Source of the DNA: Brevibacillus_D fluminis_A
Lineage (GTDB): Bacteria > Bacillota > Bacilli > Brevibacillales > Brevibacillaceae
Assembly (NCBI RefSeq): GCF_052072235.1
Contig: NZ_CM125436.1
Span: 2,598,001 to 2,662,000 of the forward strand
DNA: 64,000 nucleotides
Direction: 5' to 3'
Positions within the stretch are counted from its first letter, which is position 1. Every line of letters starts with the position of its first letter. The position numbers and the translations under genes are program-made. The notes under the pieces were generated by a model that saw nothing but the letters and a program-made list of their open reading frames with translations, made no database searches and was not told the DNA's origin. Shown piece by piece: positions 15,188 to 24,406 of the stretch.

Positions 15188-15204
15188 TTGGCATAACTTT
15201 TGCA
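15188..15204 (+). promoter_or_regulatory. Sigma-54 (-24/-12) promoter of the bcd-bkd operon
   Basis: TTGGCAT-N5-TTGCA matches the sigma-54 consensus (TGGCAC-N5-TTGCA) at all but one base, with exact spacing. It lies 86 bases before bcd and downstream of the gene for a sigma-54 activator. Confidence 0.85.
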
Positions 15205-15289
15205 ATATACATAGCCGAACACTTCAAAGCGAAACCTATTATAAGGTTTTGTGCCAATGCGAACGTGCAATCATAGGGAGGCTTCATCC

Positions 15290-16381
15290 ATGCAAATTTT
15301 TGACTATCTACAACGTTACGATTACGAACAGCTTCTGTTCTGCCAAGACGAGGCATCTGGTTTGCGAGCAATCATTGCGATTCATGATACAACATTAGGT
15401 CCTGCGCTTGGCGGAACACGCATGTGGACCTATCAAACCGAGGAAGACGCGATCATCGACGCACTGCGTCTGGCGCGCGGCATGACGTACAAGGCAGCAG
15501 CAGCCGGCCTGAATCTGGGCGGGGGCAAAACGGTGATTTTGGGCGATCCGCGCAAAGACAAGAGCGAAGAGCTGTTCCGCGCGTTCGGCCGCTTCATTCA
15601 AGGCTTGAACGGCCGCTATATCACGGCGGAAGATGTCGGCACAACGGTTGCGGATATGGACATGATCCATCTGGAAACCAATTACGTGACCGGCGTTTCC
15701 CCAGCCTTCGGCTCCAGCGGCAACCCTTCTCCGGTGACTGCCTACGGCGTTTACCGCGGGATGAAGGCTGCGGCAAAAGTGGCGTATGGCACCGATAACT
15801 TGTCCGGCAAGGTCGTCGCGGTGCAAGGCGTCGGAAACGTCGCATATAATCTTTGTAGACATCTTCACGAGGAAGGCGCTCATCTGATCGTGACGGATAT
15901 TAACGAAGAAAACGTCAACCGCGCTGTAAACGATTTCGGAGCGAAAGCGGTCGGCGTCCATGAGATTTTCTCCGTCGAATGCGACATTTTCGCACCGTGC
16001 GCGCTTGGCGCCATCATCAACGACGACACGATTCCGGTCATCAAGGCGAAGGTAATTGCCGGCGCAGCGAACAATCAGCTGAAAGAAGAGCGTCATGGCG
16101 ATGAGATTCATCAAAAGGGCCTGATTTACGCGCCTGATTACGTCATCAATGCCGGTGGCCTGATCAACGTGGCGGATGAGCTGCATGGCTATAACCGCGA
16201 GCGCGCGATGAAAAAAGTAGAGACGATCTACGATAACATTACCAAAGTATTCGAGATTTCCGCACGCGACAACATCGCTTCTTACAAAGCGGCAGACCGG
16301 ATGGCTGAAGAGCGGATCGCCCGCCTCGCGAAATCGCGGAGCACGTTCCTGCGCGACGGCAAATCGGTTTACAGCAAGTAA
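15290..16381 (+). CDS. bcd: Leucine dehydrogenase (branched-chain amino acid dehydrogenase)
   Basis: NAD-dependent enzyme of 363 residues that oxidatively deaminates leucine, isoleucine and valine to branched-chain 2-oxo acids. It has GGTRMW (41-46), K68 and K80 in the substrate-binding and catalytic region (GLNLGGGKT), and a GVGNVA dinucleotide-binding motif near residue 185. AGGGAGG precedes the ATG. It is first in the sigma-54-driven operon, supplying keto acids to the dehydrogenase complex that follows. The ptb and buk genes that flank bcd in B. subtilis are absent. Confidence 0.95.
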   Translation: MQIFDYLQRYDYEQLLFCQDEASGLRAIIAIHDTTLGPALGGTRMWTYQTEEDAIIDALRLARGMTYKAAAAGLNLGGGKTVILGDPRKDKSEELFRAFGRFIQGLNGRYITAEDVGTTVADMDMIHLETNYVTGVSPAFGSSGNPSPVTAYGVYRGMKAAAKVAYGTDNLSGKVVAVQGVGNVAYNLCRHLHEEGAHLIVTDINEENVNRAVNDFGAKAVGVHEIFSVECDIFAPCALGAIINDDTIPVIKAKVIAGAANNQLKEERHGDEIHQKGLIYAPDYVINAGGLINVADELHGYNRERAMKKVETIYDNITKVFEISARDNIASYKAADRMAEERIARLAKSRSTFLRDGKSVYSK

Positions 16382-16494
16382 ACGCAGGCAAGGCAGCTGT
16401 CAGACGGTGGGGCGGCCTTACATGACCGGCCCCCCGGTTTCCTTGCTGTGTCGCGGCGTGTCCGAACTATTTGAATTAAAAGGAGATAACGCAG

Positions 16495-17916
16495 ATGTCT
16501 CAAGAGTTCGATTTGGTTGTTTTGGGTGGCGGTCCTGGCGGTTATGTGGCTGCGATTCGCGCAGCACAGCTCGGGATGAAAGTTGCGATTGTAGAAAAGG
16601 AGAAGCTGGGGGGCACATGCCTGAACCGTGGCTGCATTCCTTCCAAAGCATTGCTGCGCAGTGCTGAAGTTTATGCGACCATGAAAGAAAGCGACAAGTA
16701 CGGAATCGTCGCGGACAACATCGGGGTCCAATTCGATAAAGTACAGGCCCGCAAAGCGAGCATTATCGAATCCCAGCTCAAAGGCTTGAACTATTTGATG
16801 AGCAAAGGGAAAATCCAGGTGTTTTCCGGCTTGGGCCGCGTCATGGGACCGTCTATCTTTTCACCGCAAGCAGGCGCTGTACGTATTGAAAAAGCAGATG
16901 GCGACCAGGAAATCATCGTGCCGAAGTTCTTGCTGCTGGCCACTGGTTCCCGACCGCGCACGCTGCCAGGCCTTGCCGTCGACGGCGAATATGTGCTGAC
17001 GAGCGACGAAGCGTTGGAACTGGCTGAACTGCCAAAATCCATGCTGATTGTCGGCGGTGGCGTGATTGGGATTGAGTGGGCATCACTATTGAGCGATTTC
17101 GGCGTCGAGGTGACAGTGATCGAGGCAGCAGAGCGCATCCTGCCGCAAGAAGACGAAGAAATCAGCAAGGAAATGCAACGTTTGTTAAAGAAACGGAAGG
17201 TTAAACTGGTAACAGGTGCCAAGCTGCTGACGGACAGCGTGACAAAGGAAGCGGGCCAAATCACCGTCTCTGCCGAATTGGCGGGGGGGACGCAAAGCTT
17301 TACGGCCGACAAGCTGCTCGTATCCGTCGGAAGAGCTGCGAATGTGGAAAACATCGGGCTTGAGGCAACCGAGATCAAGGTCGAACGCGGCGTCATCGTC
17401 GTGAACGAGCACTATCAGACAGCCGAGTCTCACATTTATGCGATTGGCGACTGCATCGGCGGCTTGCAGCTGGCGCATGTGGCATCGCATGAAGGCATCG
17501 CCGCAGTTGAGCATATCGCCGGGCTCCCTACACACCAGCTGGATGCAACAAAAGTTCCGAAATGTACATACAGCCGCCCGGAAGTGGCAAGCGTCGGCTT
17601 GACCGAGCAAGAAGCAAAAGACAAGGGCTATCAAGTGAAGGCTGGCAAATTTTCGTTCAAAGCGATCGGGAAAGCGTTGGTCTATGGCGAAACCGACGGC
17701 TTTGTCAAAGTCGTTGTCGATGCGAAGACAAACGATTTGCTCGGCGTTCATATGATCGGGCCGCATGTGACCGAAATGATCGCAGAAGCGAATCTGGCGC
17801 GTGTGCTCGATGCGACACCTTGGGAAATCGCGCAGACGATTCATCCGCATCCGACCTTGTCGGAAGCAATCGCTGAAGCAGCATTGGCTGTGGACGGCAA
17901 ATCCATACACGCATAA
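16495..17916 (+). CDS. lpdV: Dihydrolipoyl dehydrogenase (E3) of the branched-chain complex
   Basis: Flavoprotein of 473 residues that reoxidises the lipoyl arms of E2 with NAD. It shows the FAD motif GGGPGG (11-16), redox disulfide C42/C47 in GGTCLNRGCIPSK, the NAD motif GGGVIGIEWAS (about 184-194), the second FAD motif YAIGDCIGG and the C-terminal HPHPTLSEA that supplies the active-site His-Glu pair. AAAAGGAG precedes the ATG. It lies 113 bases after bcd, across a GC-rich stem that lacks a T-run. Confidence 0.95.
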   Translation: MSQEFDLVVLGGGPGGYVAAIRAAQLGMKVAIVEKEKLGGTCLNRGCIPSKALLRSAEVYATMKESDKYGIVADNIGVQFDKVQARKASIIESQLKGLNYLMSKGKIQVFSGLGRVMGPSIFSPQAGAVRIEKADGDQEIIVPKFLLLATGSRPRTLPGLAVDGEYVLTSDEALELAELPKSMLIVGGGVIGIEWASLLSDFGVEVTVIEAAERILPQEDEEISKEMQRLLKKRKVKLVTGAKLLTDSVTKEAGQITVSAELAGGTQSFTADKLLVSVGRAANVENIGLEATEIKVERGVIVVNEHYQTAESHIYAIGDCIGGLQLAHVASHEGIAAVEHIAGLPTHQLDATKVPKCTYSRPEVASVGLTEQEAKDKGYQVKAGKFSFKAIGKALVYGETDGFVKVVVDAKTNDLLGVHMIGPHVTEMIAEANLARVLDATPWEIAQTIHPHPTLSEAIAEAALAVDGKSIHA

Positions 17917-17935
17917 AGAAATCGGAGGGAGTAGG

Positions 17936-18934
17936 ATGGCGATTACGGCAAAACGTCATGAAGCAGTCGGTCTGACCGACGAACAGGTGCTGGAGATGTA
18001 TCGATACATGCTTTTGGCGCGCAAAATTGATGAGCGTCAATGGCTGCTCAATCGGGCAGGTAAAGTGCCATTTGTCATTTCGTGCCAAGGTCAAGAGGCA
18101 GCACAGGTCGGTGCGGCGTTCGCATTTGACAAGAAAAATGATTTCGCCTGCCCATATTACCGCGACTTAGGGCTCGTGCTCGTTTTCGGGCAAACAGCCC
18201 GCGATTGCATGCTGTCGGCTTTTGCAAAAGCGGATGACCCGAACAGTGGCGGACGACAAATGCCAGGCCACTTTGGCGGCAAAAAATATAACATTTTGAC
18301 GGGTTCCAGCCCGGTGACGACGCAAGTTCCCCACGCGGTTGGGATGGCGCTTGCCGGCAAACTGACGGGTAAAAATCCGGTGATTTTCACATCGTTTGGA
18401 GAAGGCTCCAGCAATCAGGGCGATTTCCACGAAGGCGCCAACTTTGCGGGCGTTCACAAGCTGCCGGTGATTTTTTTCTGCGAAAACAACAAATATGCGA
18501 TTTCGGTACCGTTGAAAAAGCAGCTCGCTTGCGACAGCGTTGCAGACCGTGCGATCGGCTACGGATTCCCGGGCGTAAGCGTTGACGGAAACGACCCGAT
18601 CGAGGTGTACCGCGTCGTCAAAGAAGCGGTCGACCGCGCGCGCGCAGGCTATGGGCCGACATTGATCGAGGCTGTGGCGTATCGCTTGGTGCCGCACTCC
18701 AGCGATGACGATGACCGTGTGTATCGCAGCCGTGAAGAAGTGGAGGAAGCAAAGCAGAAGGACCCGCTCCTGAGCTTTGCCGCTTACTTGACGGAAGTGG
18801 GCATTTTGACCGAGGAGAAACAACGCGCGATCGCGGAAGAAGTGCAGAAAGAAGTGGACGAGGCAACCGAGTATGCGGAGAACGCACCATATCCCGCACC
18901 TGAATCTGCACTCCGTTTTGTCTACGAAGAATAG
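17936..18934 (+). CDS. bkdAA: Branched-chain 2-oxoacid dehydrogenase E1 alpha
   Basis: Thiamin-diphosphate-dependent decarboxylase subunit of 332 residues. The ThDP/magnesium motif GEGSSNQGDFHEGANFA...ENN is present around residues 160-195, and the phosphorylation-loop-like HSSDDDDRVYRS near residue 250 matches the E1 alpha family. It pairs with BkdAB to decarboxylate branched-chain 2-oxo acids and acylate lipoyl groups on BkdB. The ATG at 17936 follows GGAGGGAG, 20 bases after lpdV. Confidence 0.95.
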   Translation: MAITAKRHEAVGLTDEQVLEMYRYMLLARKIDERQWLLNRAGKVPFVISCQGQEAAQVGAAFAFDKKNDFACPYYRDLGLVLVFGQTARDCMLSAFAKADDPNSGGRQMPGHFGGKKYNILTGSSPVTTQVPHAVGMALAGKLTGKNPVIFTSFGEGSSNQGDFHEGANFAGVHKLPVIFFCENNKYAISVPLKKQLACDSVADRAIGYGFPGVSVDGNDPIEVYRVVKEAVDRARAGYGPTLIEAVAYRLVPHSSDDDDRVYRSREEVEEAKQKDPLLSFAAYLTEVGILTEEKQRAIAEEVQKEVDEATEYAENAPYPAPESALRFVYEE

Positions 18935-18947
18935 GGGGGACGAAAGA

Positions 18948-19931
18948 ATGGCAGTCATGTCGTACATCGATGCCATTACGTTGGCAATGCGCGAAGAGAT
19001 GCGCAACGATCCGAACGTATTTGTTTTGGGAGAGGATGTCGGCGTTCGCGGGGGGGTGTTCCGCGCAACCGTCGGCCTCATCGAGGAGTTTGGCGAGCAA
19101 CGCGTGATGGATACGCCGCTTGCCGAGTCGGCCATCGTTGGCGTGGCGATTGGCGCGGCCGCTTATGGGATGCGTCCGATCGCGGAAATTCAGTTCGCTG
19201 ATTTCATCATGCCCGCCGTTAACCAAATCGTCAGCGAAGCGGCAAAAATGCGCTATCGCTCCAATAATGACTGGAACTGCCCGCTCGTTGTGCGCGCTCC
19301 TTTTGGCGGCGGCGTGCATGGGGCATTGTACCATTCGCAATCGGTTGAAGCGATGTTCACGAACGTGCCAGGCTTGAAAGTCGTCGTACCATCGACGCCT
19401 TTCGATGCAAAAGGGCTTTTGAAAGCGGCGATTCGCGACAACGACCCTGTGCTGTTCTTTGAGCATAAACGCTGCTATCGTCTGATCAAAGGAGAGGTTC
19501 CGGAAACGGATTACACCGTTCCGATCGGCAAAGCGGATGTAAAGCGCGAAGGCGACGATATTACGGTCATTTCCTACGGGATGACGCTGCATTTCGCGCT
19601 GCAGGCGGCGGAAAAGCTTGCAGCCGAGGGCATCAGCGCGCATGTGCTCGATTTGCGCACGCTGTATCCGCTTGACAAGGAAGCGATTATCGAAGCTGCT
19701 TCGAAAACAGGCAAAGTGCTGATCATTCATGAAGATAACAAAGAAGGCGGCGTAGGCGGGGAAGTGTCCGCCATCATTGCGGAGCATTGCCTCTTCGACT
19801 TGGATGCGCCGATCAAGCGTCTGTGCGGCCCGGATGTTCCGGCGATGCCATACAGCCCGCCGTTGGAAAAGTTTTTCATGCTCACACCGGAAAAAGTGGA
19901 GCAAGCAATGCGTGAACTGGCGCACTTTTAG
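18948..19931 (+). CDS. bkdAB: Branched-chain 2-oxoacid dehydrogenase E1 beta
   Basis: The 327-residue beta subunit of E1 contains the transketolase pyrimidine-binding domain (VFVLGEDVGVRGGVFRAT, about 24-41; PLAESAIVGVAIG) and the transketolase C-terminal domain (VLDLRTLYPLDKEAI). It contributes to the ThDP site and to E2 binding. The ATG at 18948 follows AGGGGGG. Spacing within the operon is 13 bases on the left and 19 on the right, indicating one transcript. Confidence 0.95.
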   Translation: MAVMSYIDAITLAMREEMRNDPNVFVLGEDVGVRGGVFRATVGLIEEFGEQRVMDTPLAESAIVGVAIGAAAYGMRPIAEIQFADFIMPAVNQIVSEAAKMRYRSNNDWNCPLVVRAPFGGGVHGALYHSQSVEAMFTNVPGLKVVVPSTPFDAKGLLKAAIRDNDPVLFFEHKRCYRLIKGEVPETDYTVPIGKADVKREGDDITVISYGMTLHFALQAAEKLAAEGISAHVLDLRTLYPLDKEAIIEAASKTGKVLIIHEDNKEGGVGGEVSAIIAEHCLFDLDAPIKRLCGPDVPAMPYSPPLEKFFMLTPEKVEQAMRELAHF

Positions 19932-19950
19932 GAGCTGAGGAGGACGTACA

Positions 19951-21285
19951 ATGGCTACAAAAGTCTTAATGCCCCAGCTGGGGGAAAGCGTCACGGAAGG
20001 AACGATTTCCAAATGGCTGGTCAAGGTTGGCGACTTCGTCAACAAATATGATTCATTGGCAGAAGTGAATACGGATAAAGTAAACGCGGAAGTGCCGTCT
20101 ACGGTATCCGGACGCGTCAAAGAAATTTTGGTGGCGGAAGGGGAAACCGTCGCGGTCGGCACGCTGATCCTGTACATAGACGAAGCAGGCGTAGCGGTTG
20201 AAGCCGAAGCAGCGCCAGCACCGTCTGCTTCCCCCACCCTTGCGGCAACACCAGCCCCGGCTCCCTCCACCCCGGCTCCGGCAGCAGCGAAGCCTGCTGT
20301 CGTATCCGGTCCAGATTCCGTGAAAGCGCGGTTTTCTCCGGCTGTGCTGAAGCTCGCGCAGGAGCATGGCATCGACTTGTCACAGGTCGTCGGTACAGGT
20401 GCAGAAGGGCGGATTACCCGTAAAGACGTACAGGCGATCATCGATGCAGGCGGTCAAACGAGCCCGGCGCCGCAAGCGGTTCCTGCGGCGAATCAGGAAC
20501 CCGCAGCGCCAACCGCGGCTCCGGCCCCCGTTCAGGCGGAAGCGCCGAAAGCAGCGCCCGCGCCTGCTGTTGACGTGCTGGCAGCACCAGGCGATCAGGT
20601 GATTCCGGTCACCCCGATCCGGAAAACGATCGCATCGCGGATGGTGCAGAGCAAACACGAAGCACCGCATGCGTGGACGATGGTGGAAGTGGACGTGACC
20701 AATCTGGTCAATTATCGTGCGCAAGTCAAAGATGAATTCAAGCGCAAGGAAGGCGTCAACCTGACCTTCTTGCCGTTCTTCATCAAGGCGGTCGTGGAAG
20801 CGCTGAAAGAATTCCCGATGATCAATTCCACATGGGCAGGCGACAAGATCATCGTGCGTAAAAATATCAACATCTCCCTGGCCGTGGCGACAGAGGACGC
20901 GCTTTTTGTGCCTGTGATCAAAGACGCGGACCAAAAATCGCTGCTGGGCATCGCCAAGTCGGTGGATGACCTGGCGGCACGTACGCGCGCAGGCAAACTG
21001 ACGATGGATGATATGAGCGGCGGCACGTTTACGGTGAACAACACCGGCTCGTTCGGCTCTGTCCTCTCCGCGCCAATTATCAATGCGCCGCAAGCAGCGA
21101 TCCTGAGCATCGAATCGATCGTGAAGCGCCCGGTCGTCATCAACGACATGATCGCGGTACGCTCCATGGTCAATCTGTGCCTCTCGCTGGATCATCGTGT
21201 GCTCGACGGTTTGATCTGCGGCCGTTTCCTGCAAAGCGTCAAACAAAAGCTGGAACAGATCGGACCGGAAACCAAGCTGTATTAA
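19951..21285 (+). CDS. bkdB: Branched-chain 2-oxoacid dehydrogenase E2 (lipoyl acyltransferase)
   Basis: The 444-residue core of the complex has a lipoyl domain (1-80, lipoylated K43 in NTDKVNAEV), an Ala/Pro-rich linker (about 85-118), a peripheral subunit-binding domain (about 120-160), a second Ala/Pro-rich linker and the catalytic domain (about 210-444) with active-site HRVLDG (H415, D419). It transfers the branched acyl group to CoA. The Ala-Pro linkers are low-complexity, as usual in E2 proteins. It closes the operon before a perfect terminator. Products are isobutyryl-, isovaleryl- and 2-methylbutyryl-CoA, primers for branched fatty acids. Confidence 0.95.
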   Translation: MATKVLMPQLGESVTEGTISKWLVKVGDFVNKYDSLAEVNTDKVNAEVPSTVSGRVKEILVAEGETVAVGTLILYIDEAGVAVEAEAAPAPSASPTLAATPAPAPSTPAPAAAKPAVVSGPDSVKARFSPAVLKLAQEHGIDLSQVVGTGAEGRITRKDVQAIIDAGGQTSPAPQAVPAANQEPAAPTAAPAPVQAEAPKAAPAPAVDVLAAPGDQVIPVTPIRKTIASRMVQSKHEAPHAWTMVEVDVTNLVNYRAQVKDEFKRKEGVNLTFLPFFIKAVVEALKEFPMINSTWAGDKIIVRKNINISLAVATEDALFVPVIKDADQKSLLGIAKSVDDLAARTRAGKLTMDDMSGGTFTVNNTGSFGSVLSAPIINAPQAAILSIESIVKRPVVINDMIAVRSMVNLCLSLDHRVLDGLICGRFLQSVKQKLEQIGPETKLY

Positions 21286-21322
21286 ATGAAGCGATAGTCA
21301 TGAAAGAGGGCAATTCCACCAG

Positions 21323-21351
21323 AAAAAAAGAGGCCGAAAGCCTCTTTTTTT
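21323..21351 (+). terminator. Intrinsic terminator of the bkd operon
   Basis: Seven A residues plus GAGGC pair perfectly with GCCTC plus seven T residues around a short loop. Confidence 0.92.
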
Positions 21352-21553
21352 CGTTTCCTGAAAGAATGCTGAAACATTCATCCAAGTTGTACGTCTTACT
21401 GGAAGAATATGATTTGTTGAGGAGTTGGCAGGAAGCAAGAAACAAAAAAGGATAAAAATTGCGCAATCATACCACAGTTCACTATTTTATGGTAAACTGG
21501 ACACGTTCATTTCTTTGAATTAGATTTGAAAAGATAAACTGTAGGAGGTACCT

Positions 21554-23737
21554 ATGAAAAAGCAAACCAAATTGATACCGCTGGCATTGGTAGCAGTATT
21601 GGCGACATCACCGTTCATAACGGCAGTGCCGAAAGCATATGCGCTTACATTTGATGGCATCGATGCCACTGATTACGGAACCGACGAAGAGGCCGACTAT
21701 ACCTTCGATGTTACAATTGGCAGTAAATTGTCCAAAGGCGACCAGATCACGATTCAATTCGACGACGAGTTCACGTTGGATGAAGATGGCGATGAGAATG
21801 ACATCACTGTTGACGGATATGCCCCGAAAAAAGTGGAAGTCGATGATGACAAGAAGAGGATCGTTATCACGTTGAACAAAGACGTCTCCAAAGGTGATAT
21901 TTCCATCGATGTCGACAACATCATCACCAATCCGGAAGATGCGGACAGCTATACCATCAAGATCGAAACGGATAACGAAGCAGCCAAATCGAAAACGGTT
22001 AAAATCAAAGACGGTTCCGGAAGCAGCAGCGGAAGCAAAAACAGCAGCAAATCGTTCGACCTCTCGCTTTCCGGCAAATACACCGAGGATAAAACCAAAA
22101 TCACTTTGGGCGAATTCACGTTGAACGACAAGCTTGTTAAAGGTGATTACGTCTATGTGACGTTCCCGACCGATGACATGCTGCCAAGCAGCATCGATGA
22201 AAGCGATGTGGAAATCAACGGCGAGGAGCCAGATTCCGTTTCCGTCGTGAAGAGCAGCAACCAGGTCAAAATCGAGGTTCCGAAAGATGCGGCAGGCACG
22301 AAAGATTTGGAAATCGTCTTTTATGATTCTGCCAAAATCACCCTACCGTCCAAAGCAAAGAGCAGCTACTATATCAAAGTGAAATACAAAAGCACTACAT
22401 ACGAATCTGAAAGTTTTGAAGTGAAAAGCGGTTCTGGCAGCAGCAGCGGAAGCAGCTCCAGCAGCTCCGATTTTACCGTCAAGCTCGCTGACAATAGCCC
22501 TGGTGCACGTTCCAGCTATAATATCTCTCTTGATTTGGGGAAAGAGAAGCTGTCCTCCGGTGGATCGATCGAAATCGAATTCCCTTCGGCAGACATGATT
22601 CCCCCGATCTTGTCCGCTTCCAGCGTGATGATCAACGGTGACAAAGTAAGCTCGGCTACCTCCTATGGCAGCAAAGTGTATTTGAAAACGGCATCCAGCT
22701 TCAAATCGTCGAGCACCGTCAATATTATTTTTGATTACGACGCATACATCACCAACCCGAAAATGCCAGGCTCCGATTATGTACTGGTTGCAAGAACAGG
22801 CAGCAAAAACATCAAATCGGAAAAATTCACGATTTCCGGCAGCGTCGTAACCAACCCGACAACGCCAACGACTCCAACCACTCCAACCACGCCAACCACT
22901 CCGACTACTCCTGACACGCCGGTTGTGGCAAACAACAGCACAGCGACGATCGGGCTGACGAAATCGGCGTTGAACACGACAACCGGCATCAACATCGGTA
23001 TCAAGGCTTTCGGATTGCCAGTCGCAGCGAACACCGATTTCATCGAGGTCGTGCTGCCGGTCGGCTTCCGTGTTCCGACCATCATGAATGCCGCTGCGGT
23101 GAAAGTGAATGGAGTACAACCAAGCTATGTCGCTACACGCGGTCAAAACCTGCTGATCTATCCGGCGCAAAACTTGCCGGTAAACGCGCCGGTATCGCTG
23201 TTGATCGCAGAGAGCGCAGGCATCGCGACGCCGGCGACCAAAAACGTGTACAGCATCGGTGTTTACACCTCGAAAGAGAAAAACCTGCTGTTCGCTCGTC
23301 CGGTAAGCGTGGGGGGCGCTGTGATTCCTCCAACGCAACCGCAACAACCGCAGCAGCCTAGCACAATCCCGGCAACTGCTGCACGCGTGAAGCTGAATGT
23401 TGCATCGTTCACGCTGAACAACAAATCGTATCCGTTGTCTGTCGCACCATACACACTCAACGGCAACACCCTCGTTCCCGCGCAATTTTTCAAAGAAGCG
23501 CTCTCGCTGACGACCCAGTGGAACAATACGACATGCGCAATCATCAGCGGCACGACCGTGATCAAATTCACGATTGGTTCCAACAAAGCGAAAGTGGGAA
23601 GCACGGAAGTAACCATGCCTGTAGCTGTACAGCTGAAAAACGGCATGCCGATGCTGCCGATTCGCATGATTGCGGACAATCTGAAATACAAAACCGGTTG
23701 GGATACGGCAACCGGCAGCGTATACATTTACAAATAA
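21554..23737 (+). CDS. Secreted multi-repeat surface protein with copper-amine-oxidase N-terminal-like domain
   Basis: The 727-residue protein starts with a signal peptide cleaved near AYA (about residue 31). Four beta-sandwich modules follow (about 32-155, 170-295, 310-425, 460-595), each with a pattern like LSKGDQITIQFDD, a VNG/ING strand and an ITNP or similar turn. They are separated by Gly/Ser-rich linkers and a Thr-Pro linker (about 435-455). A short Pro-Gln linker leads to a C-terminal copper amine oxidase N-like domain (about 615-727; PF07833 type, no metal centre expected). No LPxTG or SLH motif is seen, so attachment is unclear. GTAGGAGG precedes the ATG. It is absent from this position in B. 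subtilis. Confidence 0.85.
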   Translation: MKKQTKLIPLALVAVLATSPFITAVPKAYALTFDGIDATDYGTDEEADYTFDVTIGSKLSKGDQITIQFDDEFTLDEDGDENDITVDGYAPKKVEVDDDKKRIVITLNKDVSKGDISIDVDNIITNPEDADSYTIKIETDNEAAKSKTVKIKDGSGSSSGSKNSSKSFDLSLSGKYTEDKTKITLGEFTLNDKLVKGDYVYVTFPTDDMLPSSIDESDVEINGEEPDSVSVVKSSNQVKIEVPKDAAGTKDLEIVFYDSAKITLPSKAKSSYYIKVKYKSTTYESESFEVKSGSGSSSGSSSSSSDFTVKLADNSPGARSSYNISLDLGKEKLSSGGSIEIEFPSADMIPPILSASSVMINGDKVSSATSYGSKVYLKTASSFKSSSTVNIIFDYDAYITNPKMPGSDYVLVARTGSKNIKSEKFTISGSVVTNPTTPTTPTTPTTPTTPTTPDTPVVANNSTATIGLTKSALNTTTGINIGIKAFGLPVAANTDFIEVVLPVGFRVPTIMNAAAVKVNGVQPSYVATRGQNLLIYPAQNLPVNAPVSLLIAESAGIATPATKNVYSIGVYTSKEKNLLFARPVSVGGAVIPPTQPQQPQQPSTIPATAARVKLNVASFTLNNKSYPLSVAPYTLNGNTLVPAQFFKEALSLTTQWNNTTCAIISGTTVIKFTIGSNKAKVGSTEVTMPVAVQLKNGMPMLPIRMIADNLKYKTGWDTATGSVYIYK
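22856..22910 (+). repeat. Thr-Pro linker minisatellite (nine-base units, PTT)
   Basis: Imperfect tandem units of the form CCA-AC(N)-AC(N) encode Pro-Thr-Thr six times in a row within the surface protein gene. Wobble positions vary between units. Such repeats can change copy number and alter linker length. Confidence 0.8.
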
Positions 23738-23748
23738 GCATCAAGCCG

Positions 23749-23779
23749 CTCCCTGACGTTGGTCAGGGAGTTTTCTTTT
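23749..23779 (+). terminator. Intrinsic terminator after the surface protein gene
   Basis: CTCCCTGAC and GTCAGGGAG form a perfect nine-base-pair stem with a short loop, followed by TTTTCTTTT. Confidence 0.9.
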
Positions 23780-23953
23780 ATTCGGAGCGGTTTATTCCTT
23801 ATGCTCGAACGCGTGACGCTATGCTACAATGACAGAAGCAGTGAAAACGGAAGCAAACTCTTCTGATCATGGCCCACACAGCGGATGTTGACCGGGATCA
23901 TCATTCGCAAAGAATGTGGATGGATGGAAGGGACACCATAAGGGGGAAAATTC

Positions 23954-24406
23954 ATGGACCAGCCAAACAACGTCATTCAATCGCCAAACAAAATCGCGCA
24001 CATCGGTATCGCGGTGAACAGCATTGAAGCAGCATTGCCTTTTTATACGCAGCATTTGGGTCTGCAGCTTGTCGGAATGGAGGAAGTGCCGAGCGAGCAG
24101 GTGCGGGTGGCATTTTTGGCGATTGGCGAATCGCGGTTTGAACTTTTGGAGCCGACGAGCGAGGAGAGCCCGATTGCCAAATTCATCGCCAAGCGGGGCG
24201 AAGGCATCCATCACATTGCCCTTGATGTGGATGATGTTGCCCGGCGGCTTGCCAAGCTGAAGGCGGACGGCGTAGCGCTTTTGAACGAACAGCCGAAAGC
24301 AGGCGCGCATGGGGCGCAAATCGGATTTTTGCATCCGAAAGCGGCACAGGGCGTTTTGTATGAGCTGTGCCAGTATCCGAAGGGGAATGGGGAGGAATCG
24401 CATTGA
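23954..24406 (+). CDS. mce: Methylmalonyl-CoA epimerase
   Basis: VOC-fold metalloenzyme of 150 residues interconverting (R)- and (S)-methylmalonyl-CoA. The family motifs are KIAHIGIAVNSIEAALPFY at the N terminus, FELLEPTSEESPIAKF, GEGIHHIALDV and GFLHPKAAQGVLYELCQ, which carry the metal-binding His and Glu residues. AAGGGGGAA precedes the ATG. Its stop overlaps the TTG start of the carboxyltransferase gene, so the two are coupled, as in the B. subtilis yqjC-yqjD pair. It links to propionyl-CoA from isoleucine and valine breakdown. Confidence 0.93.
   Translation: MDQPNNVIQSPNKIAHIGIAVNSIEAALPFYTQHLGLQLVGMEEVPSEQVRVAFLAIGESRFELLEPTSEESPIAKFIAKRGEGIHHIALDVDDVARRLAKLKADGVALLNEQPKAGAHGAQIGFLHPKAAQGVLYELCQYPKGNGEESH

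Noticed and set aside
16409..16435. GC-rich hairpin between bcd and lpdV
   Set aside because: GGGGCGGCC/GGCCCCCC can pair, but only three T residues follow and the operon must continue into lpdV. At most an attenuator.
18618..20441. 607-codon open frame on the minus strand
   Set aside because: Antisense to bkdAA, bkdAB and bkdB; low-complexity composition and no ribosome site. A shadow.
21300..21455. 51-codon ORF beginning after bkdB
   Set aside because: Its first third is the perfect bkd terminator, and it has no good ribosome site. Read-through translation of a terminator is unlikely.
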